From Hygrophila difformis (lineage: Eukaryota > Streptophyta > Magnoliopsida > Lamiales > Acanthaceae), in the NCBI GenBank assembly GCA_030278955.1, contig JAOANR010000009.1:37973445-38037444 (forward strand): a DNA stretch of 64,000 bases, written 5' to 3'. Position numbers and translations under genes: made by a program. Shown in pieces: positions 10,809 to 21,600 of the stretch. The notes beneath the pieces were generated by a model that ran no database searches, was not told the DNA's origin, and worked only from the letters and a program-made list of their open reading frames with translations. The first letter of the stretch is position 1, and every line of letters begins with the position of its first letter.

Positions 10809-13800
10809 ATGGCGAATATCACAGGACAAATGCCACTGCCGCAGCTTACAAAAGCAAATTACGAGAAATGGAGTATTCAAATGAAAGCCCTTCTTGGAGC
10901 TCAAGATGCATGGGACGTTGTTCAAAATGGTTTTGTAGAACCAGAAAATACCGGGAAATTAACTGCAGCAGAACGAAAGGCATTGAAAGATGCAAGATCC
11001 AAAGATAGCGGAGCCCTTTACATGTTATTCCGAGCCGTTGACGAATCAGGCTTCGAAAAAATATCCGGTGCCACCACCTCAAAAGAAGCGTGGGACATCC
11101 TTGAAAAATCATTCAAAGGAGCCGACCGGGTAAAGCAAGTGCGTCTCCAAACCCTTCGTGGAGAGCTTGAAAGCATGAAGATGAAAGAATCAGAAAATGT
11201 GTCTGACTACATCACCCGTGTCCAGACCGTGGCAAACCAACTCAATCGGAACGGAGAAGAATTGTCCGATGCCAGAATTGTGGAGAAAATATTGAGATCA
11301 TTAACCAATGATTTCGAAAATGTTGTGTGTGCGATTGAAGAATCAAAAGACCTCAAAGTGCTCACCGTTGAAGAGCTCGCCGGATCTCTCGAAGCACACG
11401 AACAAAGGAAAAAGAAAAAGAAAGAGGAGTCACTCGACCAGGTACTCCAAACCAAGGCGTCAATAAAAGATGAGAAGGTTCTCTACACTCGAAACTTTCG
11501 GGGAAGAGGACATGGCCGTGGAAATCATGGCCACGGTCGTGGTATCCAAGGCTACAATTATGAAGGATACCATAAAGACAAATTTCAAGGAAGTCAAGCA
11601 AACTGGCGTGGAAGAGGACGCGCTCGAGGAAGAGGCGGTCGAACAAATTATTCCCACGTTAAATGCCAAAAGTGCCACAAATATGGTCACCATGCCGAAG
11701 ACTGCAACAACGAGGGTTGTTACAATTGTGGCAAGATGGGACACTTTGCAAAAGAGTGTCGGGCCAATAGACGAGTGGAAGAGACAACCAACCTAGTCGT
11801 GGAAGAGAAAGCAAATGGAGGTGTTCTCATGATGGCGCACAACGATGTCAACGATGACACATGCTGGTACCTCGATTCTGGAGCAAGCAACCACATGTGC
11901 TATGATGAGCATCTATTCAAAGAAATGCAGAAAGTTGACAATGGTCATGTATCATTCGGAAATGCATCAAAAGTACAAGTCAAAGGCCGAGGTACGATAT
12001 GTTTCACACAGAATGATGGCTTGATAGGGACAATCCAAGATGTTTACTATGTCCCAGACCTCAAAAACAACATTTTGAGTCTTGGCCAGCTCGCAGAGAA
12101 AGGATACTCAACCTTTCTAAAAGATCAGTTGCTGCATCTGAAAGACAAGCAAGGACGTCTGATAGCTCGAGTCGAAATGGAGAGAAATCGAATGTACAAG
12201 TTGAACCTACGAAGCTTGCAAGGGAAATGCTTACAAGTAAAAGAAGTAGATAAAGCGTCGCTATGGCATCACCGCTTTGGCCACTTACATTATGATGGCC
12301 TGAAAAAGCTAGTGAAGATGAAGATGGTGAAAGGACTGCCTAGCATGGATTTTGGAGGAGAATTTTGTGAAGATTGTGTATTCGGGAAGCAAACAAGAGC
12401 CTCATTTCAAAAGAAGGCCGAATATGAAGCGAAGCATCCACTTGAGCTGATCCACACCGATATATGTGGACCAATTACTCCCGAATCTTTCAGCGGAAAG
12501 AGATACTTCATCTCCTTCATCGATGATTTCTCTCGAAGGACGTGGGTCTATTTGCTGAAAGAAAAATCCGAGGCATTCAAGGTGTTCAAAATATTCAAGG
12601 CGAGTGTTGAAAAAGAAATTGGCAGATCCATCAAAGCAATTCGATCTGATAGAGGAGGCGAATACACCTCGACAGCCTTCCGAGAGTACTGTGAACGAGA
12701 AGGCATAAGAAGATTTCTGACAGCACCATACTCGCCCCAACAGAATGGCGTAGCTGAAAGGAAGAATAGGACCATCCTAGATATGGTTCGGTCGATGCTG
12801 AAAAGCAAGAAGATGCCCAAAGAATTCTGGGCAGAAGCTGTGATGTGCGCCGTCTACATACAGAATCGGTGCCCGCACATGAAGTTGAAAAATCGAACAC
12901 CACTGGAAGCATGGACTGGTAAGAAGCCTACCGTCTCTCATCTAAAGATATTCGGTAGTGTAGCCTATGCACATGTACCAGATCCGCGAAGGATGAAGCT
13001 GGATGATAAAAGCAAAGCATATTTTTTTATCGGATATGACGGACTCACAAAAGGGTATAAGCTATATGACCCGATAAGCAAGAAGGTGATAGTCAGCCGA
13101 GATGTGCGAGTGAATGAAGCAAGTGAATGGGACTGGAATAACTCAAAGGAAGTTACAAACGAAGTCGGAGAATCGTCAGCCGTTGTTCCGACAGTTCTAT
13201 CAACAGATCCTGAAATTGTTGAAGAAGAAGATGAAGAAGATGAGCCACGACAACCCCGAATGAGAAGTCTCCAAGATTTGTACGACTCTACAGAGGTACA
13301 TCTTGTATGTTTGTTGGCAGATGCTGAAAATATCAAGTATGAAGATGCCGTACTAGATGAAAAATGGAAAGCAGCCATGAATGAGGAAATTGAAGCAATC
13401 GAACGCAACAACACATGGGAGCTCACTGAATTGCCCAAAGGAAGTCAGGCCATTGGAGTGAAATGGGTTTACAAGAAAAAGATGAATGCACAAGGGGAGA
13501 TTGAACGATACAAAGCTCGGCTTGTTGCAAAGGGATACAGGCAAAAGGAAGGAATCGATTATGATGAAGTCTTTGCCCCTGTCGCAAGAATGGAGACAAT
13601 CCGGCTACTTATTTCTCAAGCTGCTCAGTACAAATGGCCAATATTCCAAATGGATGTCAAGACAGCGTTCTTGAATGGTGTACTCGAAGAAGAAGTCTAC
13701 ATTGAGCAACCACCAGGTTATCTGAAACTTGGAGGAGAAACAAAGGTGTTGAAGTTGAAGAAAGCGCTTTACGGGCTAAAGCAAGCACCGCGAGCGTGGA

Positions 13801-14861
13801 ATACTCGCATTGATGCATATCTCAAGGAGAATGAGTTTGAGCAATGTCCCTACGAGCATGCCCTCTACATCAAGAAAAATGGAGGTAACACTTTGTTTGT
13901 TGCTCTTTATGTTGATGACCTCATTTTCATGGGTAACAGTGATGAGATGATAGAAGACTTCAAGAGAAGAATGAAACAGGAGTTTGAGATGACTGATTTA
14001 GGCTTGATGAAGTTCTTCCTTGGTCTAGAAGTTAGACAAACCGAAAGAGGTATCTTTGTATCACAGGAGACATATGCGAAGAAGATCTTGAAAGAATTCA
14101 AGATGGAGAAGTGCAACCCCGTATCAACACCTATGGAACCTGGAGCAAAACTTTCAACGTTTGATGAAGGAGAACAAGTTGATCCAGGAAGGTACAGAAG
14201 CTTGGTTGGAAGCCTTCGCTACCTCACATGCACAAGGCCAGATATTGCACTAAGTGTTGGAGTTGTAAGTCGGTTCATGGAGAACCCAACTTACTCACAC
14301 TGGAAGGCGTTAAAGAGAATCCTCAGGTACATTCAAGGAACAGCGTCACATGGATTGTTCTACTCGAGGACAGAAGATTACAAGCTGATTGGATACTCTG
14401 ACAGTGATTGGTGTGGAGATATTGATGATCGAAAAAGTACTGCAGGGTACGTGTTTTTTATGGGAAATACTGCTTTCACTTGGCTTTCAAAGAAGCAACC
14501 GATCGTGACGCTCTCAACATGTGAAGCTGAATATGTAGCAGCATCTTGGTGTGTATGTCATGCTGTATGGCTCAGAAATCTATTAAGCAAGATGGAGATG
14601 AAGCAGTCAAGCGGAACAATGATTCACATAGACAACAAATCTGCAATTGAATTGGCGAAAAATCCAGTGAATCATGAAAGGAGCAAACACATTGATGTTC
14701 GTTTCCACTTTATCCGTGATCATGTGAAAAGCGGAAATGTAGAACTAATGCATGTGGCAAGCCAAGAACAAGTGGCAGATATATTTACAAAGCCATTGCC
14801 AAAGGTACTGCTTGACAAGTTCAAGAAAATGATAGGGATGATAGATGGAAGAAGCATTTGA
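10809..14861 (+). CDS. Ty1/copia Gag-Pol polyprotein, intact, 1350 aa
   Basis: One frame encodes all retrotransposon proteins. Residues 1-270 are a Gag of the UBN2/Retrotran-gag-2 type ([17 protein letters not shown] near the start) followed by a Gly/Arg-rich RNA-binding stretch. Two CCHC zinc knuckles begin at Cys286 and Cys304. An aspartic protease follows with D356-S-G-A. The integrase has an HHCC zinc site (LWHHRFGHL...CEDC) and catalytic D551, D614 and E650, with exactly 35 residues between the last two. The reverse transcriptase has YVDD with D1036 and D1037. RNase H ends the protein (CEAEY at 1238-1242, then DIFTKPL). Order and length are normal for plant copia elements. The ATG chosen is the first before the Gag homology. 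The stop is five bases before the polypurine tract. No broken motif was found. Confidence 0.95.
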   Translation: MANITGQMPLPQLTKANYEKWSIQMKALLGAQDAWDVVQNGFVEPENTGKLTAAERKALKDARSKDSGALYMLFRAVDESGFEKISGATTSKEAWDILEKSFKGADRVKQVRLQTLRGELESMKMKESENVSDYITRVQTVANQLNRNGEELSDARIVEKILRSLTNDFENVVCAIEESKDLKVLTVEELAGSLEAHEQRKKKKKEESLDQVLQTKASIKDEKVLYTRNFRGRGHGRGNHGHGRGIQGYNYEGYHKDKFQGSQANWRGRGRARGRGGRTNYSHVKCQKCHKYGHHAEDCNNEGCYNCGKMGHFAKECRANRRVEETTNLVVEEKANGGVLMMAHNDVNDDTCWYLDSGASNHMCYDEHLFKEMQKVDNGHVSFGNASKVQVKGRGTICFTQNDGLIGTIQDVYYVPDLKNNILSLGQLAEKGYSTFLKDQLLHLKDKQGRLIARVEMERNRMYKLNLRSLQGKCLQVKEVDKASLWHHRFGHLHYDGLKKLVKMKMVKGLPSMDFGGEFCEDCVFGKQTRASFQKKAEYEAKHPLELIHTDICGPITPESFSGKRYFISFIDDFSRRTWVYLLKEKSEAFKVFKIFKASVEKEIGRSIKAIRSDRGGEYTSTAFREYCEREGIRRFLTAPYSPQQNGVAERKNRTILDMVRSMLKSKKMPKEFWAEAVMCAVYIQNRCPHMKLKNRTPLEAWTGKKPTVSHLKIFGSVAYAHVPDPRRMKLDDKSKAYFFIGYDGLTKGYKLYDPISKKVIVSRDVRVNEASEWDWNNSKEVTNEVGESSAVVPTVLSTDPEIVEEEDEEDEPRQPRMRSLQDLYDSTEVHLVCLLADAENIKYEDAVLDEKWKAAMNEEIEAIERNNTWELTELPKGSQAIGVKWVYKKKMNAQGEIERYKARLVAKGYRQKEGIDYDEVFAPVARMETIRLLISQAAQYKWPIFQMDVKTAFLNGVLEEEVYIEQPPGYLKLGGETKVLKLKKALYGLKQAPRAWNTRIDAYLKENEFEQCPYEHALYIKKNGGNTLFVALYVDDLIFMGNSDEMIEDFKRRMKQEFEMTDLGLMKFFLGLEVRQTERGIFVSQETYAKKILKEFKMEKCNPVSTPMEPGAKLSTFDEGEQVDPGRYRSLVGSLRYLTCTRPDIALSVGVVSRFMENPTYSHWKALKRILRYIQGTASHGLFYSRTEDYKLIGYSDSDWCGDIDDRKSTAGYVFFMGNTAFTWLSKKQPIVTLSTCEAEYVAASWCVCHAVWLRNLLSKMEMKQSSGTMIHIDNKSAIELAKNPVNHERSKHIDVRFHFIRDHVKSGNVELMHVASQEQVADIFTKPLPKVLLDKFKKMIGMIDGRSI

Positions 14862-14865
14862 AGTT

Positions 14866-14878
14866 TACGGGGGAGTTT
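14866..14878 (+). promoter_or_regulatory. Polypurine tract of copia-1
   Basis: The purine run CGGGGGAG sits just before the 3' LTR. It is the expected plus-strand DNA primer, spared from RNase H cleavage. Confidence 0.75.
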
Positions 14879-15184
14879 TGTTGAAAAACGGCATAAACAT
14901 CAAATGCCGTAAAAGTAACAGGAATCGCCGAAGTCCAAGAAGGAGGCTCATCTACCTCGCCGAAAAGCTTGAAGCCACAATAAGAACAGTATTATCATGT
15001 GTTCATTGTCTGTTGTTTATTTTCGATTCTATAAATAGGTACTTCCATTGTTGTAAAACTCAGAGCGAAGCAAAGCAAGAAATCTAAAAAAAGCTTTAGC
15101 TATACAACTCTCCGCTTTTGGTTATCGTCTTTAGATATCAAAAGTGTAAAGTGTTCTTGTGTGTGTGAGATATCAAAATCTACA
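14879..15184 (+). repeat. 3' LTR of copia-1
   Basis: 306 bp, same length and, as far as can be read, same sequence as the 5' LTR. Followed by GTTAT (15185-15189), the right target duplication. Confidence 0.95.
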
Positions 15185-15189
15185 GTTAT

Positions 15190-16073
15190 CGTATGAGATT
15201 GGCTGTTGCACAAGATGCCTCTCTTACAAACCTTTCAGACTTGATATTTTCTCAAATATCAAATTTTAGATTCCTTGGACGAGATACGATGTTTATCGTA
15301 TTGGATTGTTTGTCTTCCAAAGGGGTCCAAGTCAAATTTGGAGATTTCCCCCAACAACTTATACTGTGCAGGCGTATTCTCCCTTTGTATTGGATAGAGG
15401 CATGTGTCCATTTGTGATACAAATCAATTCTCCACCAACAATATTCAGATAATTTCCCAACGGCAATTATTAAAAATACCTTTGAGTTCCATACCTTTTG
15501 GATCAATACACAATTTCCAAGAACATTTGCAGATTACTCAAGAACTCGAAGAACGTGTAGAACAATCCTCAAACTAACCCAGCACACACAGTATTTACCC
15601 CACACTCGGAATTGCTCTCAAAATTCAGGATAATGACGCAATGGCGGCCAATTAACACGTAAAACCATTAATCAATCTAAAATAAAACACACATTACACG
15701 ATGATTTCAAACAGCAAATCACCATAAAAGCTCAAAGGAAGAAGAGGAAGGTTGTGCGAAAATGAAAATGAGCAAAACTTGATGGATTTTTATGTATTTT
15801 TATATGGATGGAAAGCTCTTTGGTTGTAGATTCTAAATATGAATTCAGATTCCACAAACACCGGTACTAGATATACAATGTAGGATGTTATTATAGGATG
15901 TTGGACAAGGTTTAAAATGTGAGATATGGCTTCTCTTAAAGCTTGCAATTTGCAAAGCTTGTCTTGACCTCCAAAGTGACTAATTTGCAATGGTGTTGAT
16001 CATTAAATACCTTCTAGTAATTATTTTTCCTGAAAAAAAAAAAGAAAAACATTGTCTTCTTCGAAACCAACCC
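15190..16073. other. Unassigned DNA right of copia-1
   Basis: Continuation of the locus interrupted by copia-1. No coding region, RNA gene or recognisable element is seen. Short open frames here have no recognisable domain. It could be the degraded leader or LTR of gypsy-1, which should lie on this side, but no LTR ends or primer site were found to support that. Confidence 0.5.
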
Positions 16074-16081
16074 GTAGTGGC

Positions 16082-16625
16082 TAGGGGTGTAAATGAGACT
16101 GATAGGCTCGTGAATTGTTCGAGCTTGGCTCGGTCAAAATTCGGTTCAAGCTCGACTCGAAATGGCCGGTTCGAGCTCGAGCTCGGCTCGCAACACACAT
16201 GATCTCAAGCCGAGCCAACCACTATTCGGCTCGAAAGCTCGATAATAGCTCGATTTATTTTTATACATATATTTATATATTATTAAATATAGAAATTATA
16301 TAAAATATTAAAAGTATAGTATTATTATTGTTTATTTATTTTAATTTTAAATTAAAATATATTATTAATTACATATATATTTTTAAAATTATTTTAATAT
16401 GTAGATTAAATTAAATATAATTAAATATATACAATATTTTAAATATAATTTCTTTTATAAATTATGTAAGAATGAAAATGATACTAGTTCGAGCTCGGCT
16501 CGACTCGGTCAAAGCTCGGTCAACGCTCGGCTCGAAGTAGCTCGGTCAAAGCTCGGCTCGCATTCTTATGAGCTCAAGCCGAGCTTACCACTATTTGGGC
16601 TCGGCTCGGCTCGTTTACACCCCTA
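16082..16625. mobile_element. Non-autonomous hAT element (MITE), 544 bp
   Basis: Ends TAGGGGTGTAAATGAG and the inverse of TAGGGGTGTAAACGAG, with a perfect 8-bp duplication GTAGTGGC (16074-16081 and 16626-16633). Subterminal GCTCGG and CCGAGC words crowd both ends around an AT-rich centre. Same family as 4863-5602 but about 200 bp shorter. No coding capacity. Confidence 0.92.
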
Positions 16626-16646
16626 GTAGTGGCCTTACCTTATTAA

Positions 16647-17828
16647 GAGGTAATAACTAAAATAGGCCATCATAAGGAATCATTTTCACTTTTGGGCTAC
16701 GATATTTTGATTTAGGAAAATAGGCCATTAGAAGGATTTTGGGCCTGAATTTAGGCCATTGGGTTGGAATTCGGGCCGCGATGGCATAAAAGTGGAAATG
16801 ACTCCTTCTGGTGGCCTATTTTAGTTTTTTTGAATTATTTTTTATTTTATATAATTAAAATAAATAATACTCATCCTGTGCCATTATTTATGTCCTACTT
16901 TCTTTATTTTTCTTGTTCCAACATGTTTTATTTCATTTCCATTTTAAAAATAATTAAATATTAATTGCCAAACATACCCATGTCCGGAAAATTCATTGCA
17001 TTTAATACTAATTATTCCTATATAAAATACTATGTCCGAAAAAAATATGTTTATTTTTACTTTATAATTTATTTGAATATGTATTTTTTTACTTATTTTA
17101 TAATATATTCGAATTAATATTTATTTTATTTCTTATATTACTCCCTCCGTCCTATTAATAGTGTTAAAAAAAGGTAACTTAAAAATTTATATAATGTGGT
17201 TGTAATGAGTTACAATTTTAATTTTTTTTTTGAGGAGCCATTGGAGTCCTGGAACCGGTGGTGGGAGCCCAAGCAACACAATTACAAAAGGAATAAAGAG
17301 GAAGGATAGAGGGCCGGGTAGAGATTCGAACCCCTAACCTATTGAGTTGGGAGACTTACCACTGGAGTAAGTCCCCAATCCCACAATTTTAATTTATTTA
17401 TTTATTTATTTGTGATTTATTGATATGTGGTTGTAAGGTGAACTGGAATTATTAATGGTAGTGGATAATTTGAAAGTTAAATATATTTATTTATTAATGT
17501 GAGGTGATGGATAAGTTTGACGATTAATATTTAATTATTTTTAAAATAAAAATATTGGAATAAGAAAAAAAGAAAGTATGACATAAATAATGACACAAAA
17601 TGAGTATTATTTATTTTATTTACATAAAATAAAAAAATTAATTGAAAAAACTAAAAGAGGCCACCAGAAGTAGTCATTTCCACTTTTAGGCCATCGTAGC
17701 CTGAATTCCAGCCCAATGGCCTAAATTCATGCTCGAAATCCTTCTAATGGCCTATTTTACTAAATCAAAATATCATGGCCTAAAAGTAAAAATGTCTCAT
17801 TTTGGTGGCCCATTCTAGTTATTACCTC
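16647..17828. mobile_element. Non-autonomous Mutator-like element, 1182 bp
   Basis: Terminal inverted repeats start GAGGTAATAACTA and are flanked by a perfect 9-bp duplication CCTTATTAA (16638-16646 and 17829-17837), the Mutator signature. The TIRs extend at least about 220 bp and probably about 320 bp (16647-16968 against 17520-17828). They share words such as TAGGCCAT and CCAAAATCC with the TIRs at 6163 and the fragment at 28262. Inside the TIRs a TACTC...GAGTA pair (about 16868 and 17614) resembles an older Stowaway insertion that was copied into both arms. The core contains a SINE. No transposase is encoded. Confidence 0.85.
17225..17392 (-). mobile_element. tRNA-derived SINE, 168 bp
   Basis: On the minus strand the element opens with a tRNA-like head. 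It has an A-box-like stretch (CTCCAGTGGTAAGTC) near 17370-17350 and a B box (GGTTCGAATCTC) near 17325. It ends in a poly-A run that appears as T-rich DNA at 17225. A 13-bp target duplication ACAATTTTAATTT flanks it (17212-17224 and 17393-17405), as expected for LINE-driven retroposition. The A and B boxes would serve RNA polymerase III. The family is not named here. Confidence 0.8.
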
Positions 17829-17837
17829 CCTTATTAA

Positions 17838-18640
17838 TTATTATAACACTATCTGGCAAATGTAAAAACCAAAACATGTACAAGTTCAAATCAGCAATGA
17901 CATAAATATGTAAGAAACTTTTCCATGTTATAGTTTTGTATAGAACAAAATGGATATGTTTAAGTTCTAAACCTTCATACAAGGAATTTCATAATATAAT
18001 TTTTCCAGTAATATGGATGACTGACTAATGAAATTAACAAAATTAGAATAATTAATAAATTCAATTGATTTTAGCACTTTACCTTATTTAAATAACAGTG
18101 ACAGATATTAATGATTTTATTTATGAACAAAATCACCATTGTGAATTTGTGATAATGTGATATGGGAGTGGAGGCTTAACAATAGAAACCTGTACTGACT
18201 TTATATAAAAAATTTGTTGCATATATTTTTATGGTAGTGAATTGAAAGATATATAAATTAGATTGGTTAATCATGACAAGAATTTGAATTTAATGTTGTA
18301 ATCTTATAATAATGCAATCCATTCGCTTTATTAGGAAGTTAATCAATTAATCCGTTAACATCGGAGGAAATGGATCAACTAATCAACTAGATTTAGCACA
18401 AAAATGTGGATCCCAAAAAATTAAATATATGATGAAAAAGGCATTTCAGCATAGTAACTTGTCAGCAACAAAATAACTGGCTAAGCAGGAACTTATAATA
18501 ACAAGTAACATTATACAGCATATGTATGCCAATGACTCCACATGTTTAAAAAGCTTTTGCATTTGCACACATAATCTTTAATAACTACATTTACCACAGA
18601 TAACACCAACTATTCATTCTCTGTTATTTGGTCAAGATAT
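17838..18640. other. 3' flank of TKI1
   Basis: AT-rich DNA between the Mutator-like element and the TKI1 stop codon. The part nearest 18640 is presumably the TKI1 3' UTR. The polyadenylation site was not located with confidence and nothing else is seen. Confidence 0.5.
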
Positions 18641-21600
18641 TCAAAACCGGGTCTCCAATGTGAGATCAGAGCCGGAAGCAGTTGGGCGGGTCTCACCTGT
18701 CAACATGGGCTCTTTCTTGTTTGTGCCAACCAATGAGCAGTTATGGAATGCATCCAGGCTGTTAGCAATCAGCTGGCTCAGACCACCAAGGCTATCACTA
18801 AGAATTAAGTCATTGCTATGGTATCTACAAGAGGGTATGTCCAAATCTAATGGTCCTAAAGAGTCAGGCTGCACCACATGAAACTTCAATGTGTTAGTAC
18901 AGTAAAAGCATTGACAATTTCATCTTAATACTTAATCAGTTCATATATTGATTAGTCAAAAGGTCGAAATAACTAAAAGTGCTAGATTTGCTAAGCTAAA
19001 TAAAGTAAAAATCTTCCTCGGTTTCAATTTATTTGTCATTAGAGCGGGGTCAGGGTAAGGAGATGGCAGTAGGACCCTACACCCCTGACCCCGTTCCAAT
19101 GACAAAATAAATCAAACCCATTCCATTGACAAACAAACTGGAATGGAGAGACCATTATTTATCATCAAGTGGATAGCATGATCAACTGATAGGCTTTTGG
19201 TACTATATTTTTAACCACTAAATGAAATCAGATATGAGATTATAGCATTATCTAATACCTCGTTCCGGTAACAAATAAACTTGAGGACCCCGTTCCAATG
19301 ACAAACAAATTAACGTATTGTCATTAAATGAATTATATGATCACAAGATGGGGCTTTTAGTACTATATTTTTAGCCACTTAAATGAATTTAGAAAGGAGA
19401 TAGCAGTGCTGTGCAAGAGTTAATGGCCTTGCATCCCCAAAATTATGCATATTTCCCTACCTAAATGGAAAAATATGTGGAAATTTTTACATCAAACTTA
19501 GCTATTTTTGCATTTTATCACTATAGAGAAATCTTGTGGAATATTCACATGGAATTCCTCCAAGGGGTTAAAGAGGACACATGCCAAAATCTGAAGTAAT
19601 TGACCCATAGGAGGGAAAGTGCAAACAAATCATTCTTCTTTGTGAGTTTAATTCAACTTATTCTTATGAAAGGAAGACAAGAGTCAAGTACTAATTTGAT
19701 TAGTAGAGGGGAAAATGTGATGTGGAAGAGCTTACCCAATATATATCAGAAAACCCACCAAGAACATCATTGGAATTCCCCACAGATAGATTGGGCTGAC
19801 AATCATCCAATTTATGTGCAGCAGGCAACTCCTGGAAGATTGTAGGAAATATAGGGTTACCATAAAAGCCTAAAACAGTAGATGGTATCAATTAATTCAG
19901 GTACCCCAATTGGAAAAGTTTCCAAATTGCACCTGAACTTCATCATCAGATACTTCAGGACCTGTGAAGGTAGTGAGCTTTCTGTCTTCAATGAAATCAT
20001 TCATGGCTGCATCCTGCTTTTGCATTTTTGGGAAAGCAAAAGCGTCCTGGTTTTGCACTTTCTGGAAAGCAAAGGCATCACATGTTTCTTCAGCATCCCA
20101 GATGGACGACATATGAGGTGCTGGGAGGTCCTGCTTTAAGATGACTTTGTTTTGATGTTTGTAAATGTGAGCTGCAATTGCAGTATCAAAGGAGTCACTA
20201 TTAAATGGAATCTCCTCAACAGGGCTTGAACCAGGTGGCCTGGGAAACTCGATTGAACAAACATCCATGTTTGTAGTTGACTCTGAAACCAGGTTTCCAA
20301 TGCTTATGTCAGTGAGACTATCAGCCCACACCCCAGCAGATACAGCCAGGTCCTCCTACAAGGAAAATTAGATATTATTATCATATGATAAAGACAAGAA
20401 TATGCAATTTTATTTTCATAATACGATATAAGAGAAAGTTAAATTGTCATAGGTGAATTGCATAGTCTAGGTCAACTGGCAAACCATAATAAAACAATAT
20501 AATTTCCAATTTGTAGCAGATTCATCATGAATCTATAGACAACTAAAATCATTCAAATAGTGCTATTGTCATGGTATAATTTTATCAAACAGAAAGATAA
20601 TATGTATGTATTTACAATATGGAGTTTCAAAATGTATGGCTAAAGTCCCAAGACAAGCATTCACATCACAAACAAACCAAGAAAGAAATACTTTATATAC
20701 CATGTTTTCATCTCGTCTCATGACGGGTAAATCTTCAACCTCTTCCCTAATCGATGATAATTGTTGAGCACTACCATGGTATGACGATACATTGATGTTG
20801 GAAGTCAAACATTCACTCTCAATCATCTTAATTGGCATAGATGTGGATGATGCAGTCATGGTAATAATTGGTTCCACTCTGACCAGCTGATTGATCAAGA
20901 CACCCCCTTGATTCTCAGTTTCAATATTCTGCTTTGTTATCATGTTAGAGTTGAAATTGTGGTCGCTACAAAGCAATGTTTGAACAGCTGCAGATTCAAT
21001 TTCAGCTTTTGGAACCCAGCCATATCTTAAAGATGAAATAGAATCTGTTAACTTAGTGTCCAGTATGACACCTCTATTTTTGAGATAAAATTGGTAAAAC
21101 AGGAAGAAAACCTGAGGCGGAATGTAGGAGGACTTCCAATAAGGTGATATACATCTGCTGCACAAAGTGTGGATTCCTTACTCCACTTTTGACACACTAC
21201 CAGGTTTTCCTTCTGTACCCAAGATGGAAAAAGTATTAACTCTCCAGATAACAAGCTCGAATTTCCCCACTTGCGATTGAGATGTTCCAATATAGATGAT
21301 ATTTTCTTCCTTGTACTCAAAGTGAGTTCAAGATGGGGATTATGGCAAGCCTGCAATATATACATGTATATAATTATTAATTTCTTGTAAGCATACTACT
21401 AACTTATGTTCACATCATCAACAAGACTACTAAATGATTAAAGCCTCATGACTTTCACCTACCATTTCTAAGGCCTTTCGAGTCTGCTCATCCATTGGAA
21501 ACAACTGGAGTTTAAGTTTTGCTGACTTATTATCCTCATTCAACATTAATTGTGGAGATATTTGTAAAGTATGAGTTACTTCACCTGCACTTTGAGTGGC

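Larger units (their letters stand above)
9785..15184 (+). mobile_element. copia-1: complete Ty1/copia LTR retrotransposon, 5.4 kb
   Basis: Two 306-bp LTRs with TG...CA ends bracket a primer site, a 0.7-kb leader, one uninterrupted gag-pol frame and a polypurine tract. A perfect 5-bp target duplication GTTAT lies at 9780-9784 and 15185-15189. The LTRs have the same length and I found no difference between them by eye, so the insertion is recent. All catalytic motifs are present, so this is the one element in the window that looks capable of autonomous retrotransposition. Confidence 0.95.

Noticed and set aside
10846..14116. Antisense open frames within copia-1
   Set aside because: They mirror the codon structure of the intact gag-pol frame and have no domains or starts of their own.
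17300..17392. A functional tRNA gene on the minus strand
   Set aside because: Only A- and B-box-like motifs are present. No cloverleaf with acceptor stem was found, and the poly-A tail and target duplication identify a SINE.
16868..17614. A single intact Stowaway element inside the Mutator-like element
   Set aside because: The TACTC and GAGTA ends lie within the long TIR arms themselves, so they are more likely part of a mirrored TIR than borders of a 747-bp Stowaway.
19013..19320. Extra MITE in the last TKI1 intron
   Set aside because: GTCATT...AATGAC words and a GGGGTCAGGG/CCCTGACCCC hairpin (19046-19095) suggest a MITE, but no TA or other duplication and no clear ends were found.
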